64,000 nucleotides of DNA. Origin: Clostridium estertheticum. Its GTDB lineage: Bacteria > Bacillota > Clostridia > Clostridiales > Clostridiaceae. This document shows, piece after piece, positions 29,737 through 38,507 of the stretch. The notes beneath the pieces were generated by a model. It made no database searches. It was not told where the DNA came from and saw only the letters and a list, made by a program, of their open reading frames with translations. Position 1 is the first letter of the stretch, and the number at the start of each line of letters is the position of its first letter. Location of the stretch: the NCBI RefSeq assembly GCF_026650985.1, contig NZ_CP086239.1, positions 3,658,001 to 3,722,000 of the forward strand, written 5' to 3'. The position numbers were made by a program, and so were the translations under genes.

Positions 29737-30516
29737 TTACTTATTTTTAAAGCATTTTTCAGTTTTCTCGATAAATGCTGTCATTCCACTACTTTGGTCC
29801 TCAGTCGAGAAACATTCTCCGAATATTTCTGATTCATATGAAAGTGCTGAGTCTATGTCTAATTGCATTCCCTTATTAATTGCTGCTTTACAAAGACTTA
29901 CAGCAATAGGTGCCTGTCCTGCAATTGTATTTGCAAGTGCTTTAGCTTCAACTAATAAATCTTCAAGCGCAACCACTTTATTAACAAGTCCAATTCTTAA
30001 TGCTTCTTCCGCATTAATAATCTTAGCTGTGTATATTAATTCTTTAGCCATTCCAAGTCCTACAAGTCTAGAAAGTCTTTGAGTCCCTCCAAAACCAGGT
30101 GTTATTCCAAGTCCTACTTCAGGTTGACCAAATTTTGCCTTTACAGATGCTATTCTAATATCACAAGCCATAGAAAGCTCGCATCCTCCACCTAAAGCAA
30201 AACCATTTACTGCTGCGATTACTGGTTTTTCTAGTGTTTCTAATTTTCTAAACACTTTATTTCCTAAATTTCCAAATCTTCTACCACCCATTACATCAAG
30301 ATCTTTCATTTCGGTGATATCAGCACCTGCAACAAATGCTTTTCCAGCTCCTGTTATAATTACTGCGTAAATCTTATCATCATTAGCAATTTCATCTATT
30401 GCTAAATCTAGCTCTTTCAATGTTTCTGAGTTTAATGCATTTAGAGCTTTTGGTCTACTAATTGTAAGTACTGCAACTTTGTCTTCCTTTTGAAGAACAA
30501 TATTTTTGTATTCCAT
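29737..30516 (-). CDS. crt: Crotonase (3-hydroxybutyryl-CoA dehydratase)
   Basis: 259 aa. It dehydrates 3-hydroxybutyryl-CoA to crotonyl-CoA. The oxyanion-hole segment is KPVIAAVNGFALGGGCELS (about 98) and the second catalytic Glu lies in GQPEVGLGITPGFGGTQR. The start is ATG 30516, 9 bases after AAGGAG; the upstream ATG at 30549 lacks a site. First gene of the butyryl-CoA operon. A promoter at 30614-30642 and a Rex operator at 30557-30574 lie directly upstream. The thiolase gene is not in this cluster. Confidence 0.96.
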   Translation of the reverse strand: MEYKNIVLQKEDKVAVLTISRPKALNALNSETLKELDLAIDEIANDDKIYAVIITGAGKAFVAGADITEMKDLDVMGGRRFGNLGNKVFRKLETLEKPVIAAVNGFALGGGCELSMACDIRIASVKAKFGQPEVGLGITPGFGGTQRLSRLVGLGMAKELIYTAKIINAEEALRIGLVNKVVALEDLLVEAKALANTIAGQAPIAVSLCKAAINKGMQLDIDSALSYESEIFGECFSTEDQSSGMTAFIEKTEKCFKNK

Positions 30517-30556
30517 AACAATCCACTCCTTACGAATTAATCTATTCATTAACTAT

Positions 30557-30574
30557 TTGTTAATAATATAACAA
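30557..30574 (-). promoter_or_regulatory. Rex operator of the butyryl-CoA operon
   Basis: TTGTTAATAATATAACAA differs at one position from the Rex consensus TTGTTAA-N4-TTAACAA. It lies about 35 bases downstream of the predicted transcript start and 110 bases from rex itself. Rex would block transcription when NADH/NAD+ is low. Confidence 0.85.
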
Positions 30575-30591
30575 ATAAACGTAAATGAATA

Positions 30592-30608
30592 TGAGGCCAT
30601 TTGCCTCA
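30592..30608 (-). promoter_or_regulatory. GC-rich inverted repeat at the crt transcript start
   Basis: TGAGGC, five bases, GCCTCA. It lies near the predicted start of the crt message, between the -10 box and the Rex operator, and stands out in AT-rich DNA. It could be an operator or a 5' stabilising hairpin. Confidence 0.4.
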
Positions 30609-30613
30609 ATTAC

Positions 30614-30642
30614 ATTATATATCTTTGTGATAATTATATCAA
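30614..30642 (-). promoter_or_regulatory. Promoter of the butyryl-CoA operon
   Basis: -35 TTGATA (30637-30642), 17-base spacer, -10 TATAAT (30614-30619). Confidence 0.7.
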
Positions 30643-30665
30643 CAAGAAATAATTATTTTTTATGA

Positions 30666-31298
30666 CTATGTCCTATCATTCATTAAACAACTGAGTGTTA
30701 AGAGACTCTCACTCAAATGTACATTTTCAACAATTATTTCTTTAGGCACTTCTAAATCCACAGGTGCAAAATTCCATATGCCCTTAACCCCATTTGCCAC
30801 CATCATGTCGCAAACTGTTTGAGCACTATTTTCCGAAACACAGATTACCCCTATATCTATCGGCATAGTTTTAAGAAAACCTACTAATTCATCTATGTCT
30901 TTTACTTCAACATCTCTAATTTTAAGTCCTATTAGCTTTGGATTAACATCAAAAATACCTGCCAAATTAAAAGCTAACCTTTCAAAATTGGTATAATTGG
31001 CAATAGCCTGCCCAATGTTACCAGCACCTATTATTATCATTTTATATTCTTTTGCTAGTCCCAATATGCCATTAATTTCATTTAATAATTCTTTAACATT
31101 ATAACCGTATCCCTGTTGTCCAAAATCCCCAAAGCAGTTCAAGTCTTGTCTAATTTGAGATGCTGTAAAGCCAATTCTCTCGCCTAACTCTTTTGAGGAT
31201 ATTCTATCTACATCAGTCCTTAAAAGTTCTTTTAAATATCTATTGTATTTAGGCAATCTTCGAATAACTGCCATCGATATATTTTTTTTTCTTTCCAC
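30666..31298 (-). CDS. rex: Redox-sensing transcriptional repressor Rex
   Basis: 210 aa. An N-terminal winged helix (SSKELGERIGFTASQIRQDL, about residues 34-53) is followed by a Rossmann domain with IIIGAGNIGQAIANY (about 90). Rex binds DNA when NAD+ is high and leaves when NADH rises. The start is GTG 31298, 8 bases after GGAG. It is upstream of and in the same direction as crt, the usual clostridial arrangement, but the crt promoter lies between. Targets visible here are the sites before crt and adh. Confidence 0.96.
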   Translation of the reverse strand: MERKKNISMAVIRRLPKYNRYLKELLRTDVDRISSKELGERIGFTASQIRQDLNCFGDFGQQGYGYNVKELLNEINGILGLAKEYKMIIIGAGNIGQAIANYTNFERLAFNLAGIFDVNPKLIGLKIRDVEVKDIDELVGFLKTMPIDIGVICVSENSAQTVCDMMVANGVKGIWNFAPVDLEVPKEIIVENVHLSESLLTLSCLMNDRT

Positions 31299-31352
31299 GA
31301 CTTACACTCCTCTGTGAATATCATAAATTTCATACTATCAATCTTAACACAC

Positions 31353-31381
31353 ATTATAGGTCAATATCACATTTGTTTCAA
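31353..31381 (-). promoter_or_regulatory. Promoter of rex
   Basis: -35 TTGAAA (31376-31381), 17-base spacer, -10 TATAAT (31353-31358). I see no full Rex site here, so autoregulation is not evident. Confidence 0.68.
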
Positions 31382-31559
31382 ATTTAATAGTTATTAAGCA
31401 CTATTAACCATTTATGACTTTTTTATACTATCATTAAAAATTAATGTTATATATATTTGCTTTTTACTACAATAACTTTAATATAAATAGTACAATAATA
31501 TATGAAGGTCTTTAATTAATATTTATTAACTTTAAGACTACGCTACAGGGAAGGTGAAA

Positions 31560-33479
31560 ATGATGATAGTTCTAAGTTGCAAAGATATTCACAAAAGTTA
31601 TGGTATAGATGTTATTTTAGACAAAATAACTTTAAGTATAAATGAAGGTGAAAGAATTGGTTTTATTGGTGCTAATGGTGCTGGCAAGTCTACACTTTTC
31701 AAAATACTTACCTCACAATTGGACCATGATACTGGTGAATTATTTATAGATAAAAATAAAAAGCTAGGTTATTTATCCCAAAATTTATCATTAGATATAA
31801 CTAATACTATATACGAGGAAACACTTTTAGTATTCGACAATTTATTAAACCTCGAAAAAAATCTTAAAGCTCTGGAAATAAAAATGAGTTTACCTTATGA
31901 CGCTTCAAAAGAAGACTATCAAAATAAAATAATTAAAGAATATACATTAACTTCTGAACTTTACAATAACAGAGGCGGCTACACCTATAAAGCTAAGATA
32001 AATAGAGTTCTTAAAGGCCTTGGCTTTTTAGAAGATGATTATGATAAACCAATAAACATATTAAGTGGAGGTCAAAAAACTAGAGTTGCACTCTGTAAAT
32101 TATTACTTAAAAACCCTGATATACTCTTACTCGATGAGCCTACTAACCACTTAGATTTAGACGCTATAGAGTGGCTCGAAGATTACCTTAAATCTTATAA
32201 GGGCACTATGTTTATTATTTCTCATGATAGATTCTTTTTAGATACCATTACCAATAAAACTTTTGAACTTATTAATGGGCATGTAGATTGTTACAATGGA
32301 AGTTACACTAGTTTTATTGAATTAAAAAAAATAAATTTTGAAATTCAATTAAAAGCATACAATGTACAACAGTCAGAAATAAAAAGGCAAGAAGATATTA
32401 TAACTAAATACAGATCCTTTAATAGAGAAAAAAGTGTAAGAGCTGCAGATAGCAGACAAAAATCCCTGGACAAAGTTGAACGAATTCATACTCCAGATAA
32501 AGATCCGCGCGAGACTAAAATGAAATTTGAAACAGAAATTAAAAGTGGTAATGATGTTCTTCATATAGAGGACCTATCAAAACGATTTGGAGATAACCTT
32601 TTGTTTGAGCATCTAAATTTAGACATAAAAAGATCAGAAAAATTTGCTCTTATTGGTGAAAACGGAAGAGGTAAAACCACCCTGTTTAAGATTATAATGG
32701 ATCAAATACCAAGTGATACAGGCATAAAAATATTGGGTAAAAATATTTTTGTTGGATACTATGACCAAGAACAATCAAATTTAAATCCAGAAAAAACTAT
32801 AATAGATGAAGTTTGGGATGAATTTCCAAAACTTACTACCACAGAGGTTCGTACAGCCCTGGCTGCATTTCTATTCATAGGCGAAGATGTATTTAAGGTT
32901 ATATCAACTTTAAGTGGTGGAGAAAGGTGTAGGATTAATCTTCTAAAAATCATGTTATCTAAGGCAAACTTCTTATTGCTAGATGAACCAACAAATCACT
33001 TAGATATTATGTCCCGCGAGGCCTTAGAAGATTCAATACTTGGATATGACGGCACCGTTGTCGTAATATCACATGATAGATATTTCTTAAACAAGGTAAT
33101 TACTAGAATACTCGAATTGAATCAAGATGGACTCAAAGAGTATTTAGGAAATTATAGTTATTATATAGAAAAGAAGAAAAATCCTTTAAGATTCAAGTTA
33201 GAAGAAGAACAAGAAGGAATGTCAAAAACTCAAATTAATTTTGATAAAAAAAAGAAGCGCGAAGAAGATAAACTTGAGAAACAAAAAAAACTAGATTTTA
33301 AAGAACTAGAAGATAAAATTGCATCGCTTGAACAAGAAATAGAAAAATTACAAAATGATCTTTGCCTTGAAGAGGTTTATTCGAGTCCAAATAGAAGTGT
33401 TGAAACAAACAATCAACTTTTAAGTGTGAAAAAAGAACTTGAAGATCTTTACGTAACATGGGAAGACTCTGCGACATAA
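31560..33479 (+). CDS. ABC-F family ATPase (YdiF/Uup-like)
   Basis: 639 aa with two ATP-binding cassettes and no membrane segment. Walker A loops: GANGAGKST (about 39) and GENGRGKTT (about 364); signatures LSGGQKTRVALC and LSGGERCRINLL; Walker B LLLDEPTNHLD in both. The linker between them (about 245-320) is charged, and the C-terminus (about 545-630) is a Lys/Glu-rich coiled coil, as in Uup/YdiF. ABC-F proteins act on the ribosome in translation or give antibiotic protection; this layout fits a housekeeping type. GGGAAGG lies 5 bases before ATG 31560; the GTG at 31554 overlaps it. Confidence 0.9.
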   Translation: MMIVLSCKDIHKSYGIDVILDKITLSINEGERIGFIGANGAGKSTLFKILTSQLDHDTGELFIDKNKKLGYLSQNLSLDITNTIYEETLLVFDNLLNLEKNLKALEIKMSLPYDASKEDYQNKIIKEYTLTSELYNNRGGYTYKAKINRVLKGLGFLEDDYDKPINILSGGQKTRVALCKLLLKNPDILLLDEPTNHLDLDAIEWLEDYLKSYKGTMFIISHDRFFLDTITNKTFELINGHVDCYNGSYTSFIELKKINFEIQLKAYNVQQSEIKRQEDIITKYRSFNREKSVRAADSRQKSLDKVERIHTPDKDPRETKMKFETEIKSGNDVLHIEDLSKRFGDNLLFEHLNLDIKRSEKFALIGENGRGKTTLFKIIMDQIPSDTGIKILGKNIFVGYYDQEQSNLNPEKTIIDEVWDEFPKLTTTEVRTALAAFLFIGEDVFKVISTLSGGERCRINLLKIMLSKANFLLLDEPTNHLDIMSREALEDSILGYDGTVVVISHDRYFLNKVITRILELNQDGLKEYLGNYSYYIEKKKNPLRFKLEEEQEGMSKTQINFDKKKKREEDKLEKQKKLDFKELEDKIASLEQEIEKLQNDLCLEEVYSSPNRSVETNNQLLSVKKELEDLYVTWEDSAT

Positions 33480-33556
33480 TTAGAGTAGACACAGCATATT
33501 ATTAGAATTTAGTCTGATAAATATATTTCATTCAATTAAAGTGGAGGAATTCGTCT

Positions 33557-34486
33557 ATGGAACTAAAAACAAATAAATCTATACACTCTGAAAGGTTTGA
33601 TTTACAAAGGAGAGCTGTTTCGCATGTAACTACCACATCATGGCATGATATACCCCATATATCATATATATACGAGCCTGATATAACTGACTTTTACAAT
33701 GAATTTAAAATACTTTTAAATAATAAAATCAATTTAGAAAACAAAATTTCTTTTAATACTATAATGCTTAAAGTTATAACAGAAGGTTTATTAAAATCAC
33801 CTGACTTAAATTCATATATAGAATATAATCATAAAAAAACTGAGGGTATGACTCATATTTTTGACGAAATTAACATCTCAGTCCCTTGGCTTTTACCTAA
33901 TGGTAAAATGATAACTCCAACTATACCAAGAGTTGAAAAAATGTCTTTGAATGATATTTCAGAATACATTTCAAATTTAACAAAAAGAATAGAAAATACC
34001 AATGTTAATGAAGTATTTTATAGAGCTGTAGTTGCTGACACAATTCATGAATTAAAAAGGTTTAATCTAAGTGTTATTAGAAGAATTTTGGCTTCGAAAA
34101 TTGGTAGATATAGAATTAAGGGGCTTTGTGGTAAAGAAAAAGAGGACTATTACAAGATACCAGAAAATGAACGCCTGACCGAAAAGGACATTAGGGCAGG
34201 TACTGTTACAGTTTCAAATATTGGTTCGTTGTACAAAAACCAAAAGGGATTCTTCGGTTTGCTTGAAATAATACCCCCTCAAGTTTTTGCCATTGGAATT
34301 GGTTCGATTCAGGAAAAACCAGGGGTGTACTTAAATCCTAATGGAAATAAGGAAATCGGTATAAGAAAAATCCTTCCAATATGTTTGGCTTTTGACCATA
34401 GGGCGGTTGATTTTAATTCCCTTGTGCCTTTTCTAAAAAGGCTTGATGAAATATTTGCTAAACCAAATGTTATTCATAAATGGTAA
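33557..34486 (+). CDS. Stand-alone 2-oxoacid dehydrogenase acyltransferase (E2-type) catalytic domain
   Basis: 309 aa. It is the E2/chloramphenicol-acetyltransferase-like catalytic domain without lipoyl or E1/E3-binding domains. The active-site motif is LAFDHRAVDF, matching DHRxxDG with the final Gly changed to Phe; the SNIGS loop (VTVSNIGSLY, about 223) is typical. With no lipoyl domain it may acylate CoA or another acceptor using partners elsewhere; no E1 or E3 gene is nearby. GGAGG lies 9 bases before the ATG. It follows the ABC-F gene by 77 bases and ends at a strong hairpin. Confidence 0.72.
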   Translation: MELKTNKSIHSERFDLQRRAVSHVTTTSWHDIPHISYIYEPDITDFYNEFKILLNNKINLENKISFNTIMLKVITEGLLKSPDLNSYIEYNHKKTEGMTHIFDEINISVPWLLPNGKMITPTIPRVEKMSLNDISEYISNLTKRIENTNVNEVFYRAVVADTIHELKRFNLSVIRRILASKIGRYRIKGLCGKEKEDYYKIPENERLTEKDIRAGTVTVSNIGSLYKNQKGFFGLLEIIPPQVFAIGIGSIQEKPGVYLNPNGNKEIGIRKILPICLAFDHRAVDFNSLVPFLKRLDEIFAKPNVIHKW

Positions 34487-34516
34487 ACTAAGAATTTGTA
34501 TTAAAAAAGATATAAC

Positions 34517-34555
34517 GCCTATACCTTTATTTGCTATGCAAAATAAGATATAGGC
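34517..34555. terminator. Convergent terminator
   Basis: GCCTATA/TATAGGC with an inner ATTTGC/GCAAAAT stem between the convergent acyltransferase and M14 genes. Confidence 0.6.
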
Positions 34556-34559
34556 ATTT

Positions 34560-35831
34560 CTAAATTATTGCTCCTTCTAATAAAACTTTAATGTTGTCGC
34601 TATATATCTTATTAAATTGACTTATAGGAAGAGGATTTTCTCCAAGCCCCACTTCAATGGTGTAGCCTGGCCTTCTAAATTTTCCTATGAACCAATCTTT
34701 ATATCCTGCATAACTGGTAATTCCAGTTGTTTCACCTAGATTATAACCACTTAATTGTGAAAATATTACTGCTATTGCTCTAGCTTCAGGGCTTGCTAAA
34801 TTTTGATAATTCCAGTATATTAGTTCACCTTGAGTATGATATGCTATTACTAATCTAAAATTATTGCTTCTTGTGAAATCTGCTACAGCCTTAGACTCTG
34901 ATTCTGATTCTGGCGAGGTACCTGAATATCTTGTAGGTCCTGGTCCATATATCCCATAACTCGCTTCTGCATTCTTTGATTCTTGCCACATAGCATCATA
35001 GTTATGATTAAGATCTACTCCTCGAATATTAGCACTCCAATTTTCAGAAAAATCTAAACTTCCATTATTCCACTTAATTAAATCATTGTAATACGGGTTA
35101 CTTTTTTCTAGACCATTAAGAACTAAGTCCACTCCATCTGGATTAACCATGGGCATAACATATATAGTGCTTGTGCGGAATATATCACGCACATTATACC
35201 CTTCTATATCCTGACCCATCGCATAGGCCTTAGCAAAATTTTCAATAAACTTCATTAAAAGTACAGAGGTTATCCATTCAATAGCATGGTGCGCGCCATT
35301 ATAAAATACTTTATTTGGTCCATTACCCAATTTTACATAATAAAGTTCTTTCCCAAGTTCACTCCTGCCAGCACTCTCAACTTCAATAAATGGATATCTA
35401 GCTTTTAATCCTTCTAAATCTTTTTTCATAATGTCATAAGTGTAATCGATATTTGTATAAACCACATCTAACGAGTAAGGAACTATAATTACATCACCAA
35501 TCCTCAAACTGTTAGCATTAATTTGAGGGTTGGCTGTAATTATACTTGCAAGTGGCGTGTAATAACGTTTTGCTATAAGGTATAGAGTGTCACCTGATTT
35601 AATTCTATAAGTATCATAACCTAATAAAAATCTGTTCATAAGTTTATAAGTATCATCATCCACATCGCCTGTAGGTAATAATCCAAAATATTTCTGAAAC
35701 TTTTTTACCGCATCGAAAGTTTTAGGTCCATATATTCCATCTACCACGCCAACAACATAACCTAACTTATTAAGTAATGCTTGTATTTCTGATACCCCTG
35801 TTCCTTTTGAACCTATTTTTAGGGTTTGCAA
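34560..35831 (-). CDS. M14 zinc peptidase with PG-binding and LysM domains (gamma-D-Glu-diaminopimelate endopeptidase type)
   Basis: 423 aa. A peptidoglycan-binding-1 domain (residues 5-66) and a LysM (about 75-117) are followed by an M14 carboxypeptidase domain. Zinc ligands are in YNGAHHAIEW (HxxE) and VIAYHTQGE; the catalytic Glu is in YTIEVGLGENPLP. The usual DLNRN substrate motif reads DLNHN. The family cuts the gamma-D-Glu-diaminopimelate bond in peptidoglycan stem peptides, usually in sporulation or wall turnover. There is no signal peptide. The start is TTG 35831 with AGGAGGG 7 bases upstream. Confidence 0.85.
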   Translation of the reverse strand: MQTLKIGSKGTGVSEIQALLNKLGYVVGVVDGIYGPKTFDAVKKFQKYFGLLPTGDVDDDTYKLMNRFLLGYDTYRIKSGDTLYLIAKRYYTPLASIITANPQINANSLRIGDVIIVPYSLDVVYTNIDYTYDIMKKDLEGLKARYPFIEVESAGRSELGKELYYVKLGNGPNKVFYNGAHHAIEWITSVLLMKFIENFAKAYAMGQDIEGYNVRDIFRTSTIYVMPMVNPDGVDLVLNGLEKSNPYYNDLIKWNNGSLDFSENWSANIRGVDLNHNYDAMWQESKNAEASYGIYGPGPTRYSGTSPESESESKAVADFTRSNNFRLVIAYHTQGELIYWNYQNLASPEARAIAVIFSQLSGYNLGETTGITSYAGYKDWFIGKFRRPGYTIEVGLGENPLPISQFNKIYSDNIKVLLEGAII

Positions 35832-35959
35832 ATTTACCCTCCTAAAATTACTTATGATACCATTTTATTCGGTTTTCCAAAAACTGTTACAACTTTATAC
35901 AGTAAATAAAGAAAATAATAAGCCTAAAGATTTACTCTCTAAGCTTATTTTGATTTTTA

Positions 35960-36211
35960 TTATTTTCGTTTTGCCTTATTAACTTCCTTTATTTTACCTA
36001 CTATATGTTCATAACCATTTTCAGAGTGTGGTATCAAACAAGATGAGCAATCTTTAATTCCCTTTACAAATTTTCCATTTCCACCACAGTCCTCAAGAAA
36101 ATACAGGGGACAATAACAAAATAGGCAATTAAATTTTTCATCATTTTTAACCTCATGGCACGGAAAATATTCGCATTCTTTATTTCTAAAAAACTTATAA
36201 TTATTATCCAT
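35960..36211 (-). CDS. Small cysteine-rich domain protein
   Basis: 83 aa with nine cysteines in a pattern of metal-binding type: CEYFPCH, FNCLFCYCPLYFLEDC and IKDCSSCLIPH. It matches the small cysteine-rich domain found in anaerobes, whose role is unknown; zinc or iron-sulfur binding is inferred. AAGGAG precedes the ATG. It starts 12 bases after the stop of the membrane-protein gene, so the two are probably cotranscribed. Confidence 0.72.
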   Translation of the reverse strand: MDNNYKFFRNKECEYFPCHEVKNDEKFNCLFCYCPLYFLEDCGGNGKFVKGIKDCSSCLIPHSENGYEHIVGKIKEVNKAKRK

Positions 36212-36223
36212 ATTTAATACTCC

Positions 36224-36631
36224 TTACCCCATTAATTGATAAATACCTTGTCCTAAATAAGTTAATAATATAATTATTAACATTGATAACACCACTTGAA
36301 GTGGACCTTTCTTTAGCGAAAAAGAAAAGTTTGTTTTATGTTTTTTGTAAACTACATTTTTTTTACTACCTAAAGTATCACCTTTATGTAGTACCTTAGG
36401 ATGAGGATACATAATTTCACTTTTTAAGTATGCAGCTATGCTTATAATTAAAATAAATATTGATAGAATTTTTGTAATAGAGAAAAAGTTCAACTTCATA
36501 GCATAGGCTATAAATATAGATATTGGTATAATACAACCTAGTAACATAACTAATTTGCCAACTATTAATTCTGGTATTGTCTTTACATGGATTTTTGTTT
36601 TCTGAGGCCTATAAGAATTTTCCTTTTTCAT
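36224..36631 (-). CDS. Hypothetical membrane protein
   Basis: 135 aa, not recognised. Three hydrophobic segments (about residues 22-46, 51-69 and 112-132) follow a basic N-terminus rich in Lys and Arg, with a basic loop (KKNVVYKKHK) before the last helix. The start is ATG 36631 with AGAAGGG 5 bases upstream; the longer form from 36688 has no ribosome binding site. Upstream partner of the cysteine-rich small protein. Confidence 0.55.
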   Translation of the reverse strand: MKKENSYRPQKTKIHVKTIPELIVGKLVMLLGCIIPISIFIAYAMKLNFFSITKILSIFILIISIAAYLKSEIMYPHPKVLHKGDTLGSKKNVVYKKHKTNFSFSLKKGPLQVVLSMLIIILLTYLGQGIYQLMG

Positions 36632-36764
36632 AATAACCCTTCTTCCATATTTTTTTATAAACATAAGGTCATTATACCAAATTTTCAAATGTTTGTTAAC
36701 AGAATTTTAATAAATTTCATAAATATTAACTATATTTTACTAATTCCTATATTCGTTTCAAGTC

Positions 36765-37865
36765 TTAAAAGGCTACCATATTATATATATCTATCTCTTC
36801 TAATACTGTTTGATCTGAAATAATCTCTTTAGGAAATTGTTTAGCTAAAGTTTGCCTAAACTCTTTAAGCTGAACTGCCGTAAGTTCTTTTTGCTTTGGC
36901 AATGTATTTTCTACTTTAATAAGCTTTCCATCATTTAACTTATATATGAATTTATCTTCAATAATACTTAAATTATTTTCATCATCAAACTTCAATTTCC
37001 CGGCGATATCACCACTTATTACTATCCTCTTTAGATCATTTATAGCATTTCCGTTACTACTAATTTGGCCTAAGTTAATATATGCGCTTGATTTACCATT
37101 TAAGCTTTTTTCACCTGTCACCGAACTTCTAAATGCAATCACTTTGCCATCATTAGAAATTACACCATCAAGTATTTGTTCCTTATCATTGTTAATTTCA
37201 AAAATTTGCTTACCATTAATATATAAATTAGCTCTTGGCTGAGGAAATATGTGAGGCGTATTACTATAAAGAATATTTTTTTTACCTAAATTAACATCCC
37301 GCATGGTACCAACACAGGAAATTAACTCCGCTTTGCTTTTTATATTATATACGCTATAACCTGAAACTGATGGATTAATATGCCCAGTAACCAAAATATC
37401 TTCATTATCTATCCATTTGAGCTCAACAATTTGTTGTACATTTTTATTGTTAATAACAATATCTGTTAGTTTTTCAGCTTTAATATCATAAACAATTACA
37501 TGTGGTGGATATATAGGTTCCCCTTCATTAAAATACCTAAATACTATTTTTGTTTTATCTGGAGAAAGTTGTAACAAATCTTTCGATTTTGTAATATCTC
37601 CGAGAGACTTAATTTGTTTACTTATTTCATCATAAAGGTATACATTATTACCTTTTTCAAATGCTATCTTCGTTAACTTAATATTCTTTATGTTTTGATC
37701 TTTACCATTATTGTTCGTGCTTTTATTAGATGTATTATCTTTATTTTCATTGTTTTTTTTAATTCTATTTGAACATGACACCACTGCAAATATACTTAGA
37801 AATAAACAAATTGATATAATTAGTAGCTTAAACAAAGTTTTGGTTATTTTGGGGTGGGTCGTCAT
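36765..37865 (-). CDS. Lipoprotein with a TolB-like propeller region
   Basis: 366 aa. The signal sequence (residues 10-30) ends at a lipobox-like AVVSC with Cys31 as the lipid-carrying residue, followed by an Asn/Lys-rich linker (about 33-62). The rest has short beta repeats such as YLYDEISKQIKSL, LSPDKTKIVFRY and ISNDGKVIAFRS, as in WD40/TolB-like propellers. It should be anchored on the outer membrane face. Function unknown. The start is ATG 37865, 7 bases after GAGGAG. Confidence 0.62.
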   Translation of the reverse strand: MTTHPKITKTLFKLLIISICLFLSIFAVVSCSNRIKKNNENKDNTSNKSTNNNGKDQNIKNIKLTKIAFEKGNNVYLYDEISKQIKSLGDITKSKDLLQLSPDKTKIVFRYFNEGEPIYPPHVIVYDIKAEKLTDIVINNKNVQQIVELKWIDNEDILVTGHINPSVSGYSVYNIKSKAELISCVGTMRDVNLGKKNILYSNTPHIFPQPRANLYINGKQIFEINNDKEQILDGVISNDGKVIAFRSSVTGEKSLNGKSSAYINLGQISSNGNAINDLKRIVISGDIAGKLKFDDENNLSIIEDKFIYKLNDGKLIKVENTLPKQKELTAVQLKEFRQTLAKQFPKEIISDQTVLEEIDIYNMVAF

Positions 37866-38168
37866 AATATTGCTCCTCATTTAAATTCGTAAGAATAATC
37901 GTTATTTTAAATCATTGAAACTCAGATAATTATACTCTACTTATATTATTGTATCAACTGGGAAAATTTGTTTATACGCTTGTTATTTATTATTATATTC
38001 ATTGATTTTTTTGGTATACATAATGACTTAAATTTATTTATTTAAATATTTTTTATAATCTTGCTTACATATTTCACCTGTTATAAAGAATGATTTTTAA
38101 AATATAATCTACACAATATTAATTAAATGAATATACTATAATATAACAATATTAAAATGAGGTATTAT
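37866..38168. other. Gene-free stretch between divergent genes
   Basis: About 300 bases of AT-rich DNA between the lipoprotein gene and the small membrane protein gene. I see no hairpin, repeat or clear promoter beyond scattered TATAAT-like boxes. Confidence 0.4.
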
Positions 38169-38468
38169 ATGAAAAAACTAGAAGAGTACAGCCCTACGGA
38201 ATTAGCAACACTCGCAACAATACTAGGGATTATTATTGCTTCTAAGTTTGATGTTGACCAACAAGGTGTAGTCGCCAATTTTTTATTTGGTGTGGCTCAG
38301 AGCATATTTATAATTGCAGCTCAAATTTCTAATCTTAACGCAAAAGAAGAAGCCCAAAATACTAGTAATGCGAATACCAATTCAAGTAATACGAATAAGG
38401 ATTTGCAAAAACAGATAGATGAACTTAAGAATCTTATAAAGAAATTCGGAGATAATAATATTTGTTAA
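38169..38468 (+). CDS. Small membrane protein with C-terminal coiled coil
   Basis: 99 aa, not recognised. Two hydrophobic stretches (about residues 11-26 and 35-54) are followed by an Asn/Ser/Thr linker and a short charged coiled coil (LQKQIDELKNLIKKF). The layout recalls small holin-like or membrane-scaffold proteins, but no family can be claimed. The start is ATG 38169 with GAGGT 5 bases upstream. The gene stands alone between the lipoprotein and DUF1275 genes. The stop overlaps a TTTGTTAACAAA palindrome. Confidence 0.55.
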   Translation: MKKLEEYSPTELATLATILGIIIASKFDVDQQGVVANFLFGVAQSIFIIAAQISNLNAKEEAQNTSNANTNSSNTNKDLQKQIDELKNLIKKFGDNNIC

Positions 38469-38507
38469 CAAATATACTAAATTAGCTCAATTAAACATAG
38501 ACTGTAT

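Noticed and set aside
38459-38476. TTTGTTAACAAA palindrome as a Rex site
   Set aside because: The half-sites are fused without the four-base centre and it lies at a gene end.
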